Source: Desulfuromonadales bacterium
GTDB lineage: Bacteria > Desulfobacterota > Desulfuromonadia > Desulfuromonadales > BM103
Assembly (NCBI GenBank): GCA_030630015.1
Contig: DAOVNV010000038.1
Location: 1 to 13,372, forward strand
Direction: 5' to 3'
Length of the DNA: 13,372 bases
The notes below the pieces were generated by a model, which ran no database searches, was not told where the DNA came from, and was given only the letters and a program-made list of their open reading frames with translations. The translations under genes were made by a program, and so were the position numbers. Below, in pieces: positions 1 to 6,797 of the stretch (position 1 is the stretch's first letter; every line of letters starts with the position of its first letter).

Positions 1-643
1 CCGCAGCCGAATCAACAAAACCGGGAGGTCTCTCTCCCGCAGCATCGGGCTGTACTCCGGCCATGACCTCGGCCATGAGCCGTTCAGAGTCAACGATCGA
101 TTCGCCACGTTCATCGAGGTCTTCGCCGCTATGCCGCTTCTCATCGAGAATCCGGCTCCCTTCCATGGCCAGCCACTGGGGACTAAGCCCCTGATCAAGG
201 ATGAATTGGAGTGGATTGAGTGATGTGACTGCGAGTTCTTCCGGCTCTCCCAGCACGAAGGAAAAATTGCCTTCGTCCCAGCCAAAGAAACTATAAACAA
301 CTCTCTCGACCTGTTCGCGGGCAGTTTCTTCGATCAAGTCCTTGTTGGCGCCGAATTCCTGCACGAGGATTTCGCCGAAACGCCTCTTGTTATCTTCCTG
401 TTGCTGAATGATCAGGGCCTGTTTCATCGTCTCCAGGTCAACCATATCCTTGCGCAGAAGCAAATCACCAAGATTTTCCGGAAAGGTCGAAGCCGTCGCA
501 CGGATCACCTCTCCGTCACGAAACACAACCCGGCCCTCCCGATCGAGGCTCTTTAATTCGAGCACTCCGGATTTTCGGCTCAGGCTGACGATCTGAAGGA
601 TTTCGCCCAGGCCCAGATCTTCCAGATTACCTACCAGACTCAT
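1..643 (-). CDS. DUF4388 (PATAN-type) signalling protein, C-terminus cut by window edge
   Basis: Reading leftward from ATG at 643, an open frame of 214 codons runs off the window without a stop. The start MSLVGNLEDLGLGEILQIVS, followed by SRKSGVLEL and VVFRDGEVIRA (residues about 1-50), is the usual opening of DUF4388/PATAN domains. These are common in Geobacter-type and myxobacterial signalling proteins, often next to receiver or PilZ domains. Residues about 60-150 are a charged helical region (EILVQEFG, REQVERVVYSFFGWDEGNFSF), and the visible end is low-complexity and acidic. An AGGA element about 10 nt upstream supports the start. It lies 121 nt downstream of der on the same strand and may share its transcript or use the weak promoter at 705-733. 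The exact output is unknown; any C-terminal effector domain lies outside the window. The family call is fairly secure, the function is not. Confidence 0.8.
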   Translation of the reverse strand, partial: MSLVGNLEDLGLGEILQIVSLSRKSGVLELKSLDREGRVVFRDGEVIRATASTFPENLGDLLLRKDMVDLETMKQALIIQQQEDNKRRFGEILVQEFGANKDLIEETAREQVERVVYSFFGWDEGNFSFVLGEPEELAVTSLNPLQFILDQGLSPQWLAMEGSRILDEKRHSGEDLDERGESIVDSERLMAEVMAGVQPDAAGERPPGFVDSAA

Positions 644-704
644 ACGAAAAGCATCCTGTACAATAACGGTGGTCAGACACCGACTACCCTGATTTCAGAT
701 AAAA

Positions 705-733
705 ATAAAACTTGTAAAATATATCTCAGGCAA
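705..733 (-). promoter_or_regulatory. Possible sigma70-type promoter for the DUF4388 gene
   Basis: On the minus strand TTGCCT (733-728) and TTTTAT (710-705) are separated by 17 nt in an AT-rich gap between der and the DUF4388 start, leaving a leader of about 55 nt. The match is modest, so the gene may instead be read through from der. Confidence 0.3.
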
Positions 734-764
734 AACGTTAAGTAAAGCGGATTTCAGTGAATCG

Positions 765-2078
765 TCATCGCTCGCGATCCTTGAAACGCAGACGAATCGG
801 ACATCCGACAAAACCGAAAGCCTGTCGCATACAGTTTGTCAGATAACGCTCATAGGAAAAATGAATCCCCTCCGCCTTATTTGCAAAAATCACGAAAGTC
901 GGTGGTCGAACCGAAACCTGGGTCACATAGAAAAACTTCAGCCTTTTCCCCCTGAACATAGGCGGGGGATGGCTCATTTCGGCATCCTTGAGAACCCGGT
1001 TAAGTTCTGGCGTAGGAATCCGTCGTGAAAATTCCTCGCTGACCTTTTCGACATCTGTCATGATTTTGTTGACCCGCTGCCCGGTTGCGGCTGAGACAAA
1101 ATGGATCGGGTTGTCGGGCAAAAACTTGAAGGCCCGGCGAACCTCCTTAATAAAATCCCCCATCGTCGTGTGGTCTTTCTTAACCAGGTCCCACTTGTTG
1201 ACGACCAGAATGATCGCCCGACCGCGCTCGTGGGCATAACCAGCAATCGTCAGGTCCTGATCAGTAATTCCTTCCTCGGCGTCGATAAGGACCAGGGCCA
1301 CATGGCAGCGGTCCAGCGACTTGAGAGCCTGAATGACCGAATATTTCTCCAGCTTGAGTGAGACCCGACCCTTTCTGCGGATCCCAGCCGTATCGATCAG
1401 AACGTAGCGTTTCTGATTATAGGAGAAGGCCGTATCAACACTATCGCGGGTCGTGCCTGCCGTCGGATTGGCGACCACACGTTCGTAGCCGAGCAGACGA
1501 TTGACCAGGGATGATTTGCCGACATTGGGGCGACCAACTACGGCCAGACGTGTTTCAAATTCGCCGTCATCCTGGAGAGGGACTGCAGGGAGTTCGTCCA
1601 GGATGTCCTGAACCAGGTCATTTATCCCCAACCCATGCTCAGCCGAAACAAGGACAAGATTGTCAACACCCAGCGCATAGAACTCACCGGACGCCATTTC
1701 CTGGCCGGGGCCGTCAACCTTGTTGACGACAAAAAAGACGGGTTTGTCCACCCGCCGCAACATATCGGCAACCTCCCGATCGGCTGGAGTCAATCCTTCA
1801 CGAACATCCATCAGAAAGAGGATCACGTCGGCCTCTTCCATGGCGAGTTGGGACTGGTCACGCATCTGGGCCAGCAGAGGTTCATTGCTCACCGGTTCGA
1901 AACCGCCGGTATCGATCAGGGTAAAAGGCTTTTCGAAGCGGGTGACCAGAGTATAGTTGCGGTCACGAGTCACACCGGGAATATTCTCGACAATGGCCAG
2001 TCGTCTGCCGAGAATCCGGTTGAATAAGGTTGATTTGCCGACATTCGGCCGGCCAACGATGGCAACGACTGCACTCAT
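765..2078 (-). CDS. der: Ribosome-assembly GTPase Der (EngA), double Era-like G domain
   Basis: Der is an essential GTPase that assists maturation of the 50S subunit in the cytoplasm. The 437-aa product has the diagnostic two tandem G domains. G domain 1 has GRPNVGKS at 9-16, DTGG at 56-59, NKVD at 119-122 and SAE at about 145. An acidic linker follows at about 165-175. G domain 2 has GRPNVGKS at 182-189, TAGTTRDS at about 206, DTAG at 229-232, NKWD at 294-297 and SAATG at about 329. The last 85 residues are the KH-like domain, ending in a basic tail. Length matches the family. The ATG start has AAGG 8 nt upstream. It lies downstream of era on the same strand, but 239 bp and a MITE separate the two, so its expression may be partly uncoupled from the rnc-era operon. 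Confidence 0.97.
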   Translation of the reverse strand: MSAVVAIVGRPNVGKSTLFNRILGRRLAIVENIPGVTRDRNYTLVTRFEKPFTLIDTGGFEPVSNEPLLAQMRDQSQLAMEEADVILFLMDVREGLTPADREVADMLRRVDKPVFFVVNKVDGPGQEMASGEFYALGVDNLVLVSAEHGLGINDLVQDILDELPAVPLQDDGEFETRLAVVGRPNVGKSSLVNRLLGYERVVANPTAGTTRDSVDTAFSYNQKRYVLIDTAGIRRKGRVSLKLEKYSVIQALKSLDRCHVALVLIDAEEGITDQDLTIAGYAHERGRAIILVVNKWDLVKKDHTTMGDFIKEVRRAFKFLPDNPIHFVSAATGQRVNKIMTDVEKVSEEFSRRIPTPELNRVLKDAEMSHPPPMFRGKRLKFFYVTQVSVRPPTFVIFANKAEGIHFSYERYLTNCMRQAFGFVGCPIRLRFKDRER

Positions 2079-2120
2079 ACTTTAACCTTAATGATAAGCA
2101 TAAATTCAGATATAGATGAT

Positions 2121-2159
2121 AAGCTGTAAGTGTTTGTCTCTTCTTTCATCTTACAGTTT
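2121..2159. other. Imperfect inverted repeat next to the MITE
   Basis: AAGCTGTAAG (2121-2130) and CTTACAGTTT (2150-2159) pair at 9 of 10 positions around an 18-nt pyrimidine-rich loop. In the leftward transcript no U tract follows, so it is not a standard terminator. The right arm overlaps the 8-bp target duplication of MITE copy A, so the hairpin may have been the insertion target or part of the der leader. No role can be assigned. Confidence 0.35.
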
Positions 2160-2160
2160 A

Positions 2161-2293
2161 GTAACTATTCAGCTGTTTAACTAACCGCACAGCATGTGGG
2201 CTATAGCCATTGCCTGCGTCCAATGTTGTCACTTAACTTCCCGCAAGCAACAGCTATAGCCCACATGCCCTCGTTGAAATACTGAATAGCTGC
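2161..2293. mobile_element. 133-bp MITE copy A, GTAA ends, 8-bp target duplication (IS66-like?)
   Basis: The element begins GTAACTATTCAG and ends in a degenerate inverted copy, CTGAATAGCTGC. It is flanked by ACAGTTTA (2153-2160) and ACAGCTTA (2294-2301), an 8-bp direct repeat with one mismatch. An identically sized copy lies at 12055-12187. No ORF fits inside, so it is non-autonomous. GTAA termini with 8-bp duplications are characteristic of the IS66 family, so an IS66-type transposase acting in trans is the best guess, but that is inference. Inside are nested inverted repeats (2192-2207 and 2253-2268) around a 45-bp core that is inverted relative to copy B. It separates era from der; the more worn ends and duplication suggest it is an older insertion than copy B. 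Confidence 0.8.
2192..2268. repeat. Palindromic inner module: 16-bp arms around a 45-bp core (orientation 1)
   Basis: GCATGTGGGCTATAGC (2192-2207) and its perfect reverse complement (2253-2268) enclose a 45-nt core (2208-2252). Shorter self-complementary pieces occur in the core (CATTG...CAATG, TGTTG...CAACA), so single strands could fold as a stem with one or two side arms. The same core appears at 12102-12146 as an exact reverse complement. Confidence 0.9.
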
Positions 2294-2317
2294 ACAGCTT
2301 ATAGCTTATAGCGGATG

Positions 2318-3217
2318 TTAACGATATCCAAATTCCTTCATGAGGCGATCAGATCCGGTCCAGTTCTTCTGCACCTTGACAAACAGTTCCAGGTACAGCT
2401 TGACTCCGAGCAGACGTTCAATCTCCAGTCGCGCCGCCTTGCCGATACTGCGGATCATACTGCCGCCCTTGCCAACGATAATCCGTTTGTGAGAATCACG
2501 CTCTACATTAATGACAGCATCAATCAAAACGAGATTTTTCGCTGAATCCTCCCGGAACTGCTCCACCACCACGGCGACTCCGTACGGCACCTCTTCCCGA
2601 GTCCTGTTGAGGATCTGCTCCCTGATGATTTCGGCAACAATGAAACGTTCCGGCAGATCGGTGACCTGCTCTTCCGGAAAATACTGCGGCCCTTCTGGAA
2701 GTTGATCGAGGAGAACCTCCAGCAATGTATCGGTACCGGTGCCGTTCAATGCAGAGATCGGCACAATAGCAGCGTAATCGCGCTGTTTGCGATAAACGTC
2801 AATCATGGGAAGAAGCTTTTCCCTGGCAACGAGATCGACCTTGTTGATGCCGAGGATGACCGGTGTACGGACCTGCGACAGGATCTTGTGCACAAGTGAA
2901 TGTTCATCAACCTCACGATCAGCCTCCACCAGCCAGAGCACCGCATCAACATCCTGACAGGCAGTCCGGGCCTGTTCGACCATGTAGCGGTTGAGTGATG
3001 ATTTTGCTTCGTGGATGCCCGGCGTATCCAAGAACAGCAACTGGGCATCGTCACGAGTCAGAATGCCGAGAATACGGTTTCTCGTTGTTTGCGGCTTCGG
3101 TGATGTAATTGCTATTTTCTGGCCCACAAGGTGGTTGAGCAAGGTCGACTTGCCAACATTGGGACGCCCGATAATCGCGATAAACCCGGAACGAAAACTT
3201 TTCTGCTGATGATTCAA
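2318..3217 (-). CDS. era: GTPase Era, 16S rRNA maturation and 30S assembly
   Basis: Era binds the 3' end of 16S rRNA with its KH domain and couples GTP hydrolysis to 30S maturation. The 299-aa product has G1 GRPNVGKS at 17-24, SPKPQTTR (G2 region) at about 39-46, DTPG at 64-67, NKVD at 125-128 and SALNG at 155-159. The C-terminal type II KH domain carries GKGG at 249-252. Size is normal for Era. The start is TTG at 3217-3215: GGGGAGG ends 6 nt upstream, and no ATG lies in the first residues before the G1 motif. That TTG overlaps the TGA stop of the upstream radical SAM gene (TTGA), so translation is probably coupled. It belongs to the leftward rnc operon; RNase III and Era both act on rRNA, which fits the grouping. 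Confidence 0.96.
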   Translation of the reverse strand: MNHQQKSFRSGFIAIIGRPNVGKSTLLNHLVGQKIAITSPKPQTTRNRILGILTRDDAQLLFLDTPGIHEAKSSLNRYMVEQARTACQDVDAVLWLVEADREVDEHSLVHKILSQVRTPVILGINKVDLVAREKLLPMIDVYRKQRDYAAIVPISALNGTGTDTLLEVLLDQLPEGPQYFPEEQVTDLPERFIVAEIIREQILNRTREEVPYGVAVVVEQFREDSAKNLVLIDAVINVERDSHKRIIVGKGGSMIRSIGKAARLEIERLLGVKLYLELFVKVQKNWTGSDRLMKEFGYR

Positions 3218-4224
3218 ATCGAACCTCCCCGCGGGATCATGTTCTGCATCGGATAAAGCTTGCCATCGAGATCGAAATGGCCCCGGCTCACCCCGCCATC
3301 CGCCCGAATCTTACCGACCCTGGAATTTTGCTGCAGCCAGGCAACATTCTCCCTGCCATGGCCGAGAGCATCACTCAAATCGTTCGGATGAACGGCAACA
3401 GCCTGGCGGTCCCGAACAACTTCCGAAAGCGCCCACCGCCATAGTCGCGACTTGACAAGTTGACCGAAAGCGGGATGATAAGGGCCGGCTAAAACGTTTT
3501 GTTCCAATTCAGCGTGCTGCTGAAGCCCGATCCGGATGACCGGGATTCCGGCCTCGCGACAAAGCAGCAGTTGCCTGGCAACGATATTAACAGCCTGATC
3601 GAGATCCAACGGCTCAAACCCACCCCGCCTCCAAAGATTTGCCAGTCCGGTTCCCTCGAGAACCAATGCCGGATAGATCCTTATGAAGGCCGGCCGCAGC
3701 GCCAGCGCCTTGCGCAGGGACGCTGCGGCCTCATCATTTGAGGATTCCGGCAGCCCCGGCATCAGCTGCAAACCGACGCTCATTTCCGCAGCATGACAGG
3801 AATCCACTGCGCATTCGATAACCTGCGCCGTATGTCCTCGCAAGCTGGCAGACAGTACCACATCATCAAAACTCTGACAGCCGATTTCGACTGTCTTTAC
3901 TCCGCCGGCAGACAGACAGGCAACCTGATCGGCATTCAGAGCGTCTGGTCGTGTGGAGACACGAATGCCGCCCGCCCTGCCCTGTTCGATAAAAACACGC
4001 GCGACCTCAAGATAAGCCTTCTGGCGGTGTATCGGCAAAGCGGAAAAGGATCCACCGTAATAGGCAATTTCGCCATCACCTTCATGAGGCAAAACGTTAT
4101 CCAGCCAGGATTTGACCCACACAGGGTCAGGCGCTGCATCACTTCCAGTCGTACTCTGCTGGGCGCAGAACAGACAACGATGCGGGCATCCGGCATGTGG
4201 CACAAAAATGGGGAAAATCTGCAT
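3214..4224 (-). CDS. Stand-alone Elp3-like radical SAM protein
   Basis: This 336-aa protein has the [4Fe-4S]-binding CPHRCLFC motif (C13, C17, C20) directly after an MQIFPIFVPHAG start. Further Elp3-like landmarks are YYGGSFSAL, ISTRPDALN-like VSTRPDALN, VEIGCQSFDD, RGHT, LQLMPGLP and FIRIYPALVLEGT. The C-terminal Radical_SAM_C-like part ends near VIRIGLQ and HPNDLSDALG. Unlike true Elp3 there is no C-terminal GNAT acetyltransferase domain. ATG 4224 is preferred over the longer frame (to 4305), which would overlap rnc by 80 nt and add sequence before the family's usual N-terminus. The rnc stop lies 1 nt upstream and the era start overlaps its end, so all three are coupled. Context suggests an RNA or tRNA modification role, but the substrate is not known. 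Often mis-annotated as histone acetyltransferase ELP3. Confidence 0.9.
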   Translation of the reverse strand: MQIFPIFVPHAGCPHRCLFCAQQSTTGSDAAPDPVWVKSWLDNVLPHEGDGEIAYYGGSFSALPIHRQKAYLEVARVFIEQGRAGGIRVSTRPDALNADQVACLSAGGVKTVEIGCQSFDDVVLSASLRGHTAQVIECAVDSCHAAEMSVGLQLMPGLPESSNDEAAASLRKALALRPAFIRIYPALVLEGTGLANLWRRGGFEPLDLDQAVNIVARQLLLCREAGIPVIRIGLQQHAELEQNVLAGPYHPAFGQLVKSRLWRWALSEVVRDRQAVAVHPNDLSDALGHGRENVAWLQQNSRVGKIRADGGVSRGHFDLDGKLYPMQNMIPRGGSI

Positions 4225-4225
4225 T

Positions 4226-4936
4226 TCACTCGCCAAGGGCCGCAAGAGCACATCGGGCGGCTTCCTGCTCAGCTTTCTTTTTGGTGGGACCTTCACCTGA
4301 ACCAAACAGTTCTCCGTCCAGGAGCACCTCTACCGTGTAGCGGCGTTGATGATCGGGTCCGCTGGCCGCAGCGAGGTGATAGACTGGCAACATCCCTTGT
4401 CGAGCCTGGTAATATTCCTGTAAACGGGTTTTGTAATCCTGACCGGACCGACTGGCAGCCGACTTCAGCAAGGGGACCAGAAGCGGCTCCAGCACTTCTG
4501 CCGCCCGATCAAAACCGCCATCAGTAAAAACCGCTCCGAACAGGGATTCCAGGGTGTCTGCCAGCAAGCTCGTTTTATCTCGCCCGCCGCTGAGTTCCTC
4601 ACCGCGCCCCAACAATAGGCACTCGCCCAGTTGCAGTTGCCGCGCAAGCCCGGCCAGACCAGGTTCAGCAACAACTTCGGCACGCAACCGGGTGAGGTCC
4701 CCCTCGTTAAAATGAGGATAGTCGCGCAAAAGACATTGGCTGATCACCAGGTCGAGGACCGCATCTCCCAGGAATTCAAGCCGCTCATAATCGGAGAGTT
4801 CTCCACAACCGGCCTCGTTGGCAAAGGAACTGTGCGTCATCGCCTCCCGTAACAATTCGCGCTGTACAAAATGATATAAAATCCGCCCTTCCAGAGCTTC
4901 CCAGGCTGGAGCATGGCGGGACAAAACTTCATTCAT
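4226..4936 (-). CDS. rnc: Ribonuclease III
   Basis: RNase III cleaves double-stranded RNA, releasing 16S and 23S precursors and processing mRNAs and sRNA duplexes. Counted from ATG 4936, the 236-aa product has the signature ERLEFLGDAVLDL at 51-63, with E54 and D58 expected in the metal site. The second acidic pair lies in DTLESLFGAVFTDGG (D127, E130). A double-stranded RNA-binding domain occupies about 163-232 (DYKTRLQEY ... GEGPTKKKAEQEAA). An upstream in-frame TTG at 4960 would add 8 residues, but no ribosome-binding site supports it; ATG 4936 gives the family's normal length. It is the first gene of the leftward operon, with a TTGATC-17-TAGGAT promoter at 5021-4993. Confidence 0.96.
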   Translation of the reverse strand: MNEVLSRHAPAWEALEGRILYHFVQRELLREAMTHSSFANEAGCGELSDYERLEFLGDAVLDLVISQCLLRDYPHFNEGDLTRLRAEVVAEPGLAGLARQLQLGECLLLGRGEELSGGRDKTSLLADTLESLFGAVFTDGGFDRAAEVLEPLLVPLLKSAASRSGQDYKTRLQEYYQARQGMLPVYHLAAASGPDHQRRYTVEVLLDGELFGSGEGPTKKKAEQEAARCALAALGE

Positions 4937-4992
4937 GGCAGACTCGTTTTTAGGGCACAAGCGGCAGACCCGAAGAGGTTGAAAGGTGTGTC

Positions 4993-5021
4993 ATCCTACA
5001 CCAGTTCAATCGATAGATCAA
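4993..5021 (-). promoter_or_regulatory. Probable promoter of the rnc - radical SAM - era operon
   Basis: On the minus strand TTGATC (5021-5016) and TAGGAT (4998-4993) are 17 nt apart. This places the start of transcription about 50 nt before the rnc ATG. It is divergent from the tmk promoter, and the two -35 elements are about 65 bp apart. Confidence 0.5.
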
Positions 5022-5084
5022 TCGAAGCGGCCGGCCATGATCAGCTTCCGGGCAGGCAGCAAAAAGACACCTCAGGTTTTCTGC

Positions 5085-5113
5085 TTGATTCCCTCTTCGG
5101 GCCTTCATATAAT
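5085..5113 (+). promoter_or_regulatory. Strong sigma70-type promoter of the tmk operon
   Basis: TTGATT (5085-5090), a 17-nt spacer and a perfect TATAAT (5108-5113) precede tmk, giving a leader of about 25 nt. No other comparably strong promoter is seen before 10793, so this one probably drives the whole tmk - holB - ricT - metG - tatD run. Confidence 0.8.
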
Positions 5114-5145
5114 GTAAAGTTTAAACAACTAAGTAATGGATTTCC

Positions 5146-5799
5146 ATGTCATTTTTCATCAGTTTCGAAGGTATAGAAGGCAGCGGCAAATCAACCCAGG
5201 TGCTTCGTCTGCAATCCAGCCTTGAGCAGCAGGGACACAAGGTCACAGTCACCAGAGAACCTGGCGGTTGTCCGATTGCAAATGCAGTAAGATCCATACT
5301 GCTCGATCCGGCCAATCACGCCATGGTTCCCCGTGCCGAGCTTCTGCTTTACGCAGCGGCCCGCGCTCAGCATGTTGATGAGGTCATTCGTCCCGCGCTT
5401 GATGACGGCCATGTCGTCCTGTGCGATCGCTTCATCGATGCCACCATGGCTTACCAGGGCGCCGGACGAGGCTTGGATGAGGCCTTGTTGACTGCAATTA
5501 ATGATCAGGCAACTGGCGGACTGATCCCTGACCTGACCCTGTTGCTTGATCTGCCTCTGGAGATCGGCCTCTCCAGAGCAAAATCGCGCAACAACCTGCA
5601 ATCTCTTGAAGCGGAAAGCCGCTTTGAACTCGAAAGCCTGACCTTTCACAATCGCGTTCGCACTGCCTACCTGGATCAAGCCCAGCGACAAGACCGTTTT
5701 CGGGTCATTGATGCCGCAGGTGACATCGGTGCAGTGGCTCAAAGGGTTCATACCACAGTCCAACGTTTTCTGTCCGGACGTATCGACCATGACATTTGA
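5146..5799 (+). CDS. tmk: Thymidylate kinase
   Basis: Thymidylate kinase phosphorylates dTMP to dTDP with ATP, the committed step to dTTP. The 217-aa product has the P-loop GIEGSGKS at 9-16 and TREPGG at 36-41. It also has the DRF motif at 94-96 followed by AYQGAGRGL (103-110) that contacts the nucleotide. A lid/C-terminal segment carries SRFELESLTFHNRVR. The length is typical. The start is ATG 5146, about 33 nt after the TATAAT box; only a weak ribosome-binding site is visible. The end overlaps the holB start by 11 nt, so the two are coupled. It is first in an operon otherwise devoted to replication and translation. Confidence 0.97.
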   Translation: MSFFISFEGIEGSGKSTQVLRLQSSLEQQGHKVTVTREPGGCPIANAVRSILLDPANHAMVPRAELLLYAAARAQHVDEVIRPALDDGHVVLCDRFIDATMAYQGAGRGLDEALLTAINDQATGGLIPDLTLLLDLPLEIGLSRAKSRNNLQSLEAESRFELESLTFHNRVRTAYLDQAQRQDRFRVIDAAGDIGAVAQRVHTTVQRFLSGRIDHDI

Positions 5800-6757
5800 C
5801 CTTATTCTCGGCCATGACCGGCAGATCGAAATCCTGCGCCGCGCCCTGGATGCGGACCGACTGGCCCACGCATACCTTTTTGCCGGACCGGACGGTGTCG
5901 GCAAGCGCCTCGTGGCGCTCGCCCTGGCTCGGGCAATCTTCTGCGTGGCCGGCGTTGGCTGCGGTGACTGCGCGGCCTGCCGCAAGGTGGACCACAGCAA
6001 CCACCCTGATTTGCACTTTTTGGAACCGGATGGCAACAGCATCAAGATCGAACAGATCCGCACCCTGCAACGGGAGCTCAATTTCAAGCCGCTGGAAGCG
6101 TCCTGCAAGATCGGGTTGATCGATCATGCCGAGGCATTGACCCCCGGAGCGGCCAACGCCCTGCTCAAAACACTCGAGGAACCACCAGGGTCTGCATTGC
6201 TGATCCTGCTTTCCGCCCAGCCGCATCGTTTGCTTGAAACTATCCGGTCACGTTGCCAGCCGCTTCACTTTGCCCGCCATCCGCAGGAACGGATTCAGGA
6301 AGTCCTGGAACAGAAGCTTGGGCTTGCGGAAACCGACGCACATGTTCTGGCGTCCCTGTCGGACGGCAGTTTCAAAAAGGCTTTAGGCAAGGATCGTGAC
6401 CTCTATCTCGAACGACGACGAGAGCTTTTAAAAACCTTGACCGGCTTGTCCTCAGGAAGTATCTTGCCAGTTCTGGAATTCGCCGAGACCCTCGCAGCCG
6501 AAAAGACAGACCTGCCCGATATTCTCGAAATCTTTCAGGCATTTTATCGCGACGTCCTTCTGGCACTGAACAACTGTGACAAGGACAGTCTTGTAAACCT
6601 CGATCTGCTCGAAAAAATTCACCGGGTCTCCCAACGGGAAAACATGTCCACGGTTCTCAGGAAACTCGAGGCTCTGGCCGGAGCCCGTAAGCACTTGGAA
6701 CGCAACGTCAACCGTCAACTGGCGATGGAGGTTCTGCTCCTCAAATTGGCGGCCTGA
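5789..6757 (+). CDS. holB: DNA polymerase III clamp-loader subunit delta'
   Basis: Delta' is a non-hydrolysing AAA+ subunit of the clamp loader that places the sliding clamp on DNA. Starting at ATG 5789 (322 aa), the product has GHDRQIEILRRAL at the N-terminus and a Walker A-like GPDGVGKR at 33-40, with R in place of the usual T/S. A four-Cys zinc module (C52, C58, C61, C64) precedes the NHPDLHFLEP segment. The clamp-loader signature ANALLKTLEEPP lies at about 122-133 and the SRC motif at 154-156. The remainder is the helical collar domain, less conserved. The frame stays open upstream to 5708, but that stretch overlaps tmk and lacks homology-like features, so the ATG inside the tmk end is preferred. 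It is followed after 40 bp by ricT, a pairing also found in Bacillus. Confidence 0.93.
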   Translation: MTFDLILGHDRQIEILRRALDADRLAHAYLFAGPDGVGKRLVALALARAIFCVAGVGCGDCAACRKVDHSNHPDLHFLEPDGNSIKIEQIRTLQRELNFKPLEASCKIGLIDHAEALTPGAANALLKTLEEPPGSALLILLSAQPHRLLETIRSRCQPLHFARHPQERIQEVLEQKLGLAETDAHVLASLSDGSFKKALGKDRDLYLERRRELLKTLTGLSSGSILPVLEFAETLAAEKTDLPDILEIFQAFYRDVLLALNNCDKDSLVNLDLLEKIHRVSQRENMSTVLRKLEALAGARKHLERNVNRQLAMEVLLLKLAA

Positions 6758-6797
6758 TCCCAATAATTTCAAATATGAATATAAACTGACAAAAACT

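Noticed and set aside
2161..2293. CRISPR-like or attC-like reading of the palindromic repeat
   Set aside because: There is only one unit per locus, with no regular spacers, no cas genes, no integrase and no integron core sites; the target duplications identify it as a transposed element.
3793..4527. Plus-strand open frame of 244 codons across rnc and the radical SAM gene
   Set aside because: It is antisense to two clear genes, has no recognisable motif, and its composition follows from the codon usage of the opposite strand.
5191..6108. Minus-strand open frame of 305 codons under tmk and holB
   Set aside because: It is antisense to conserved P-loop proteins; the translation is Ser/Arg-rich and without family motifs.
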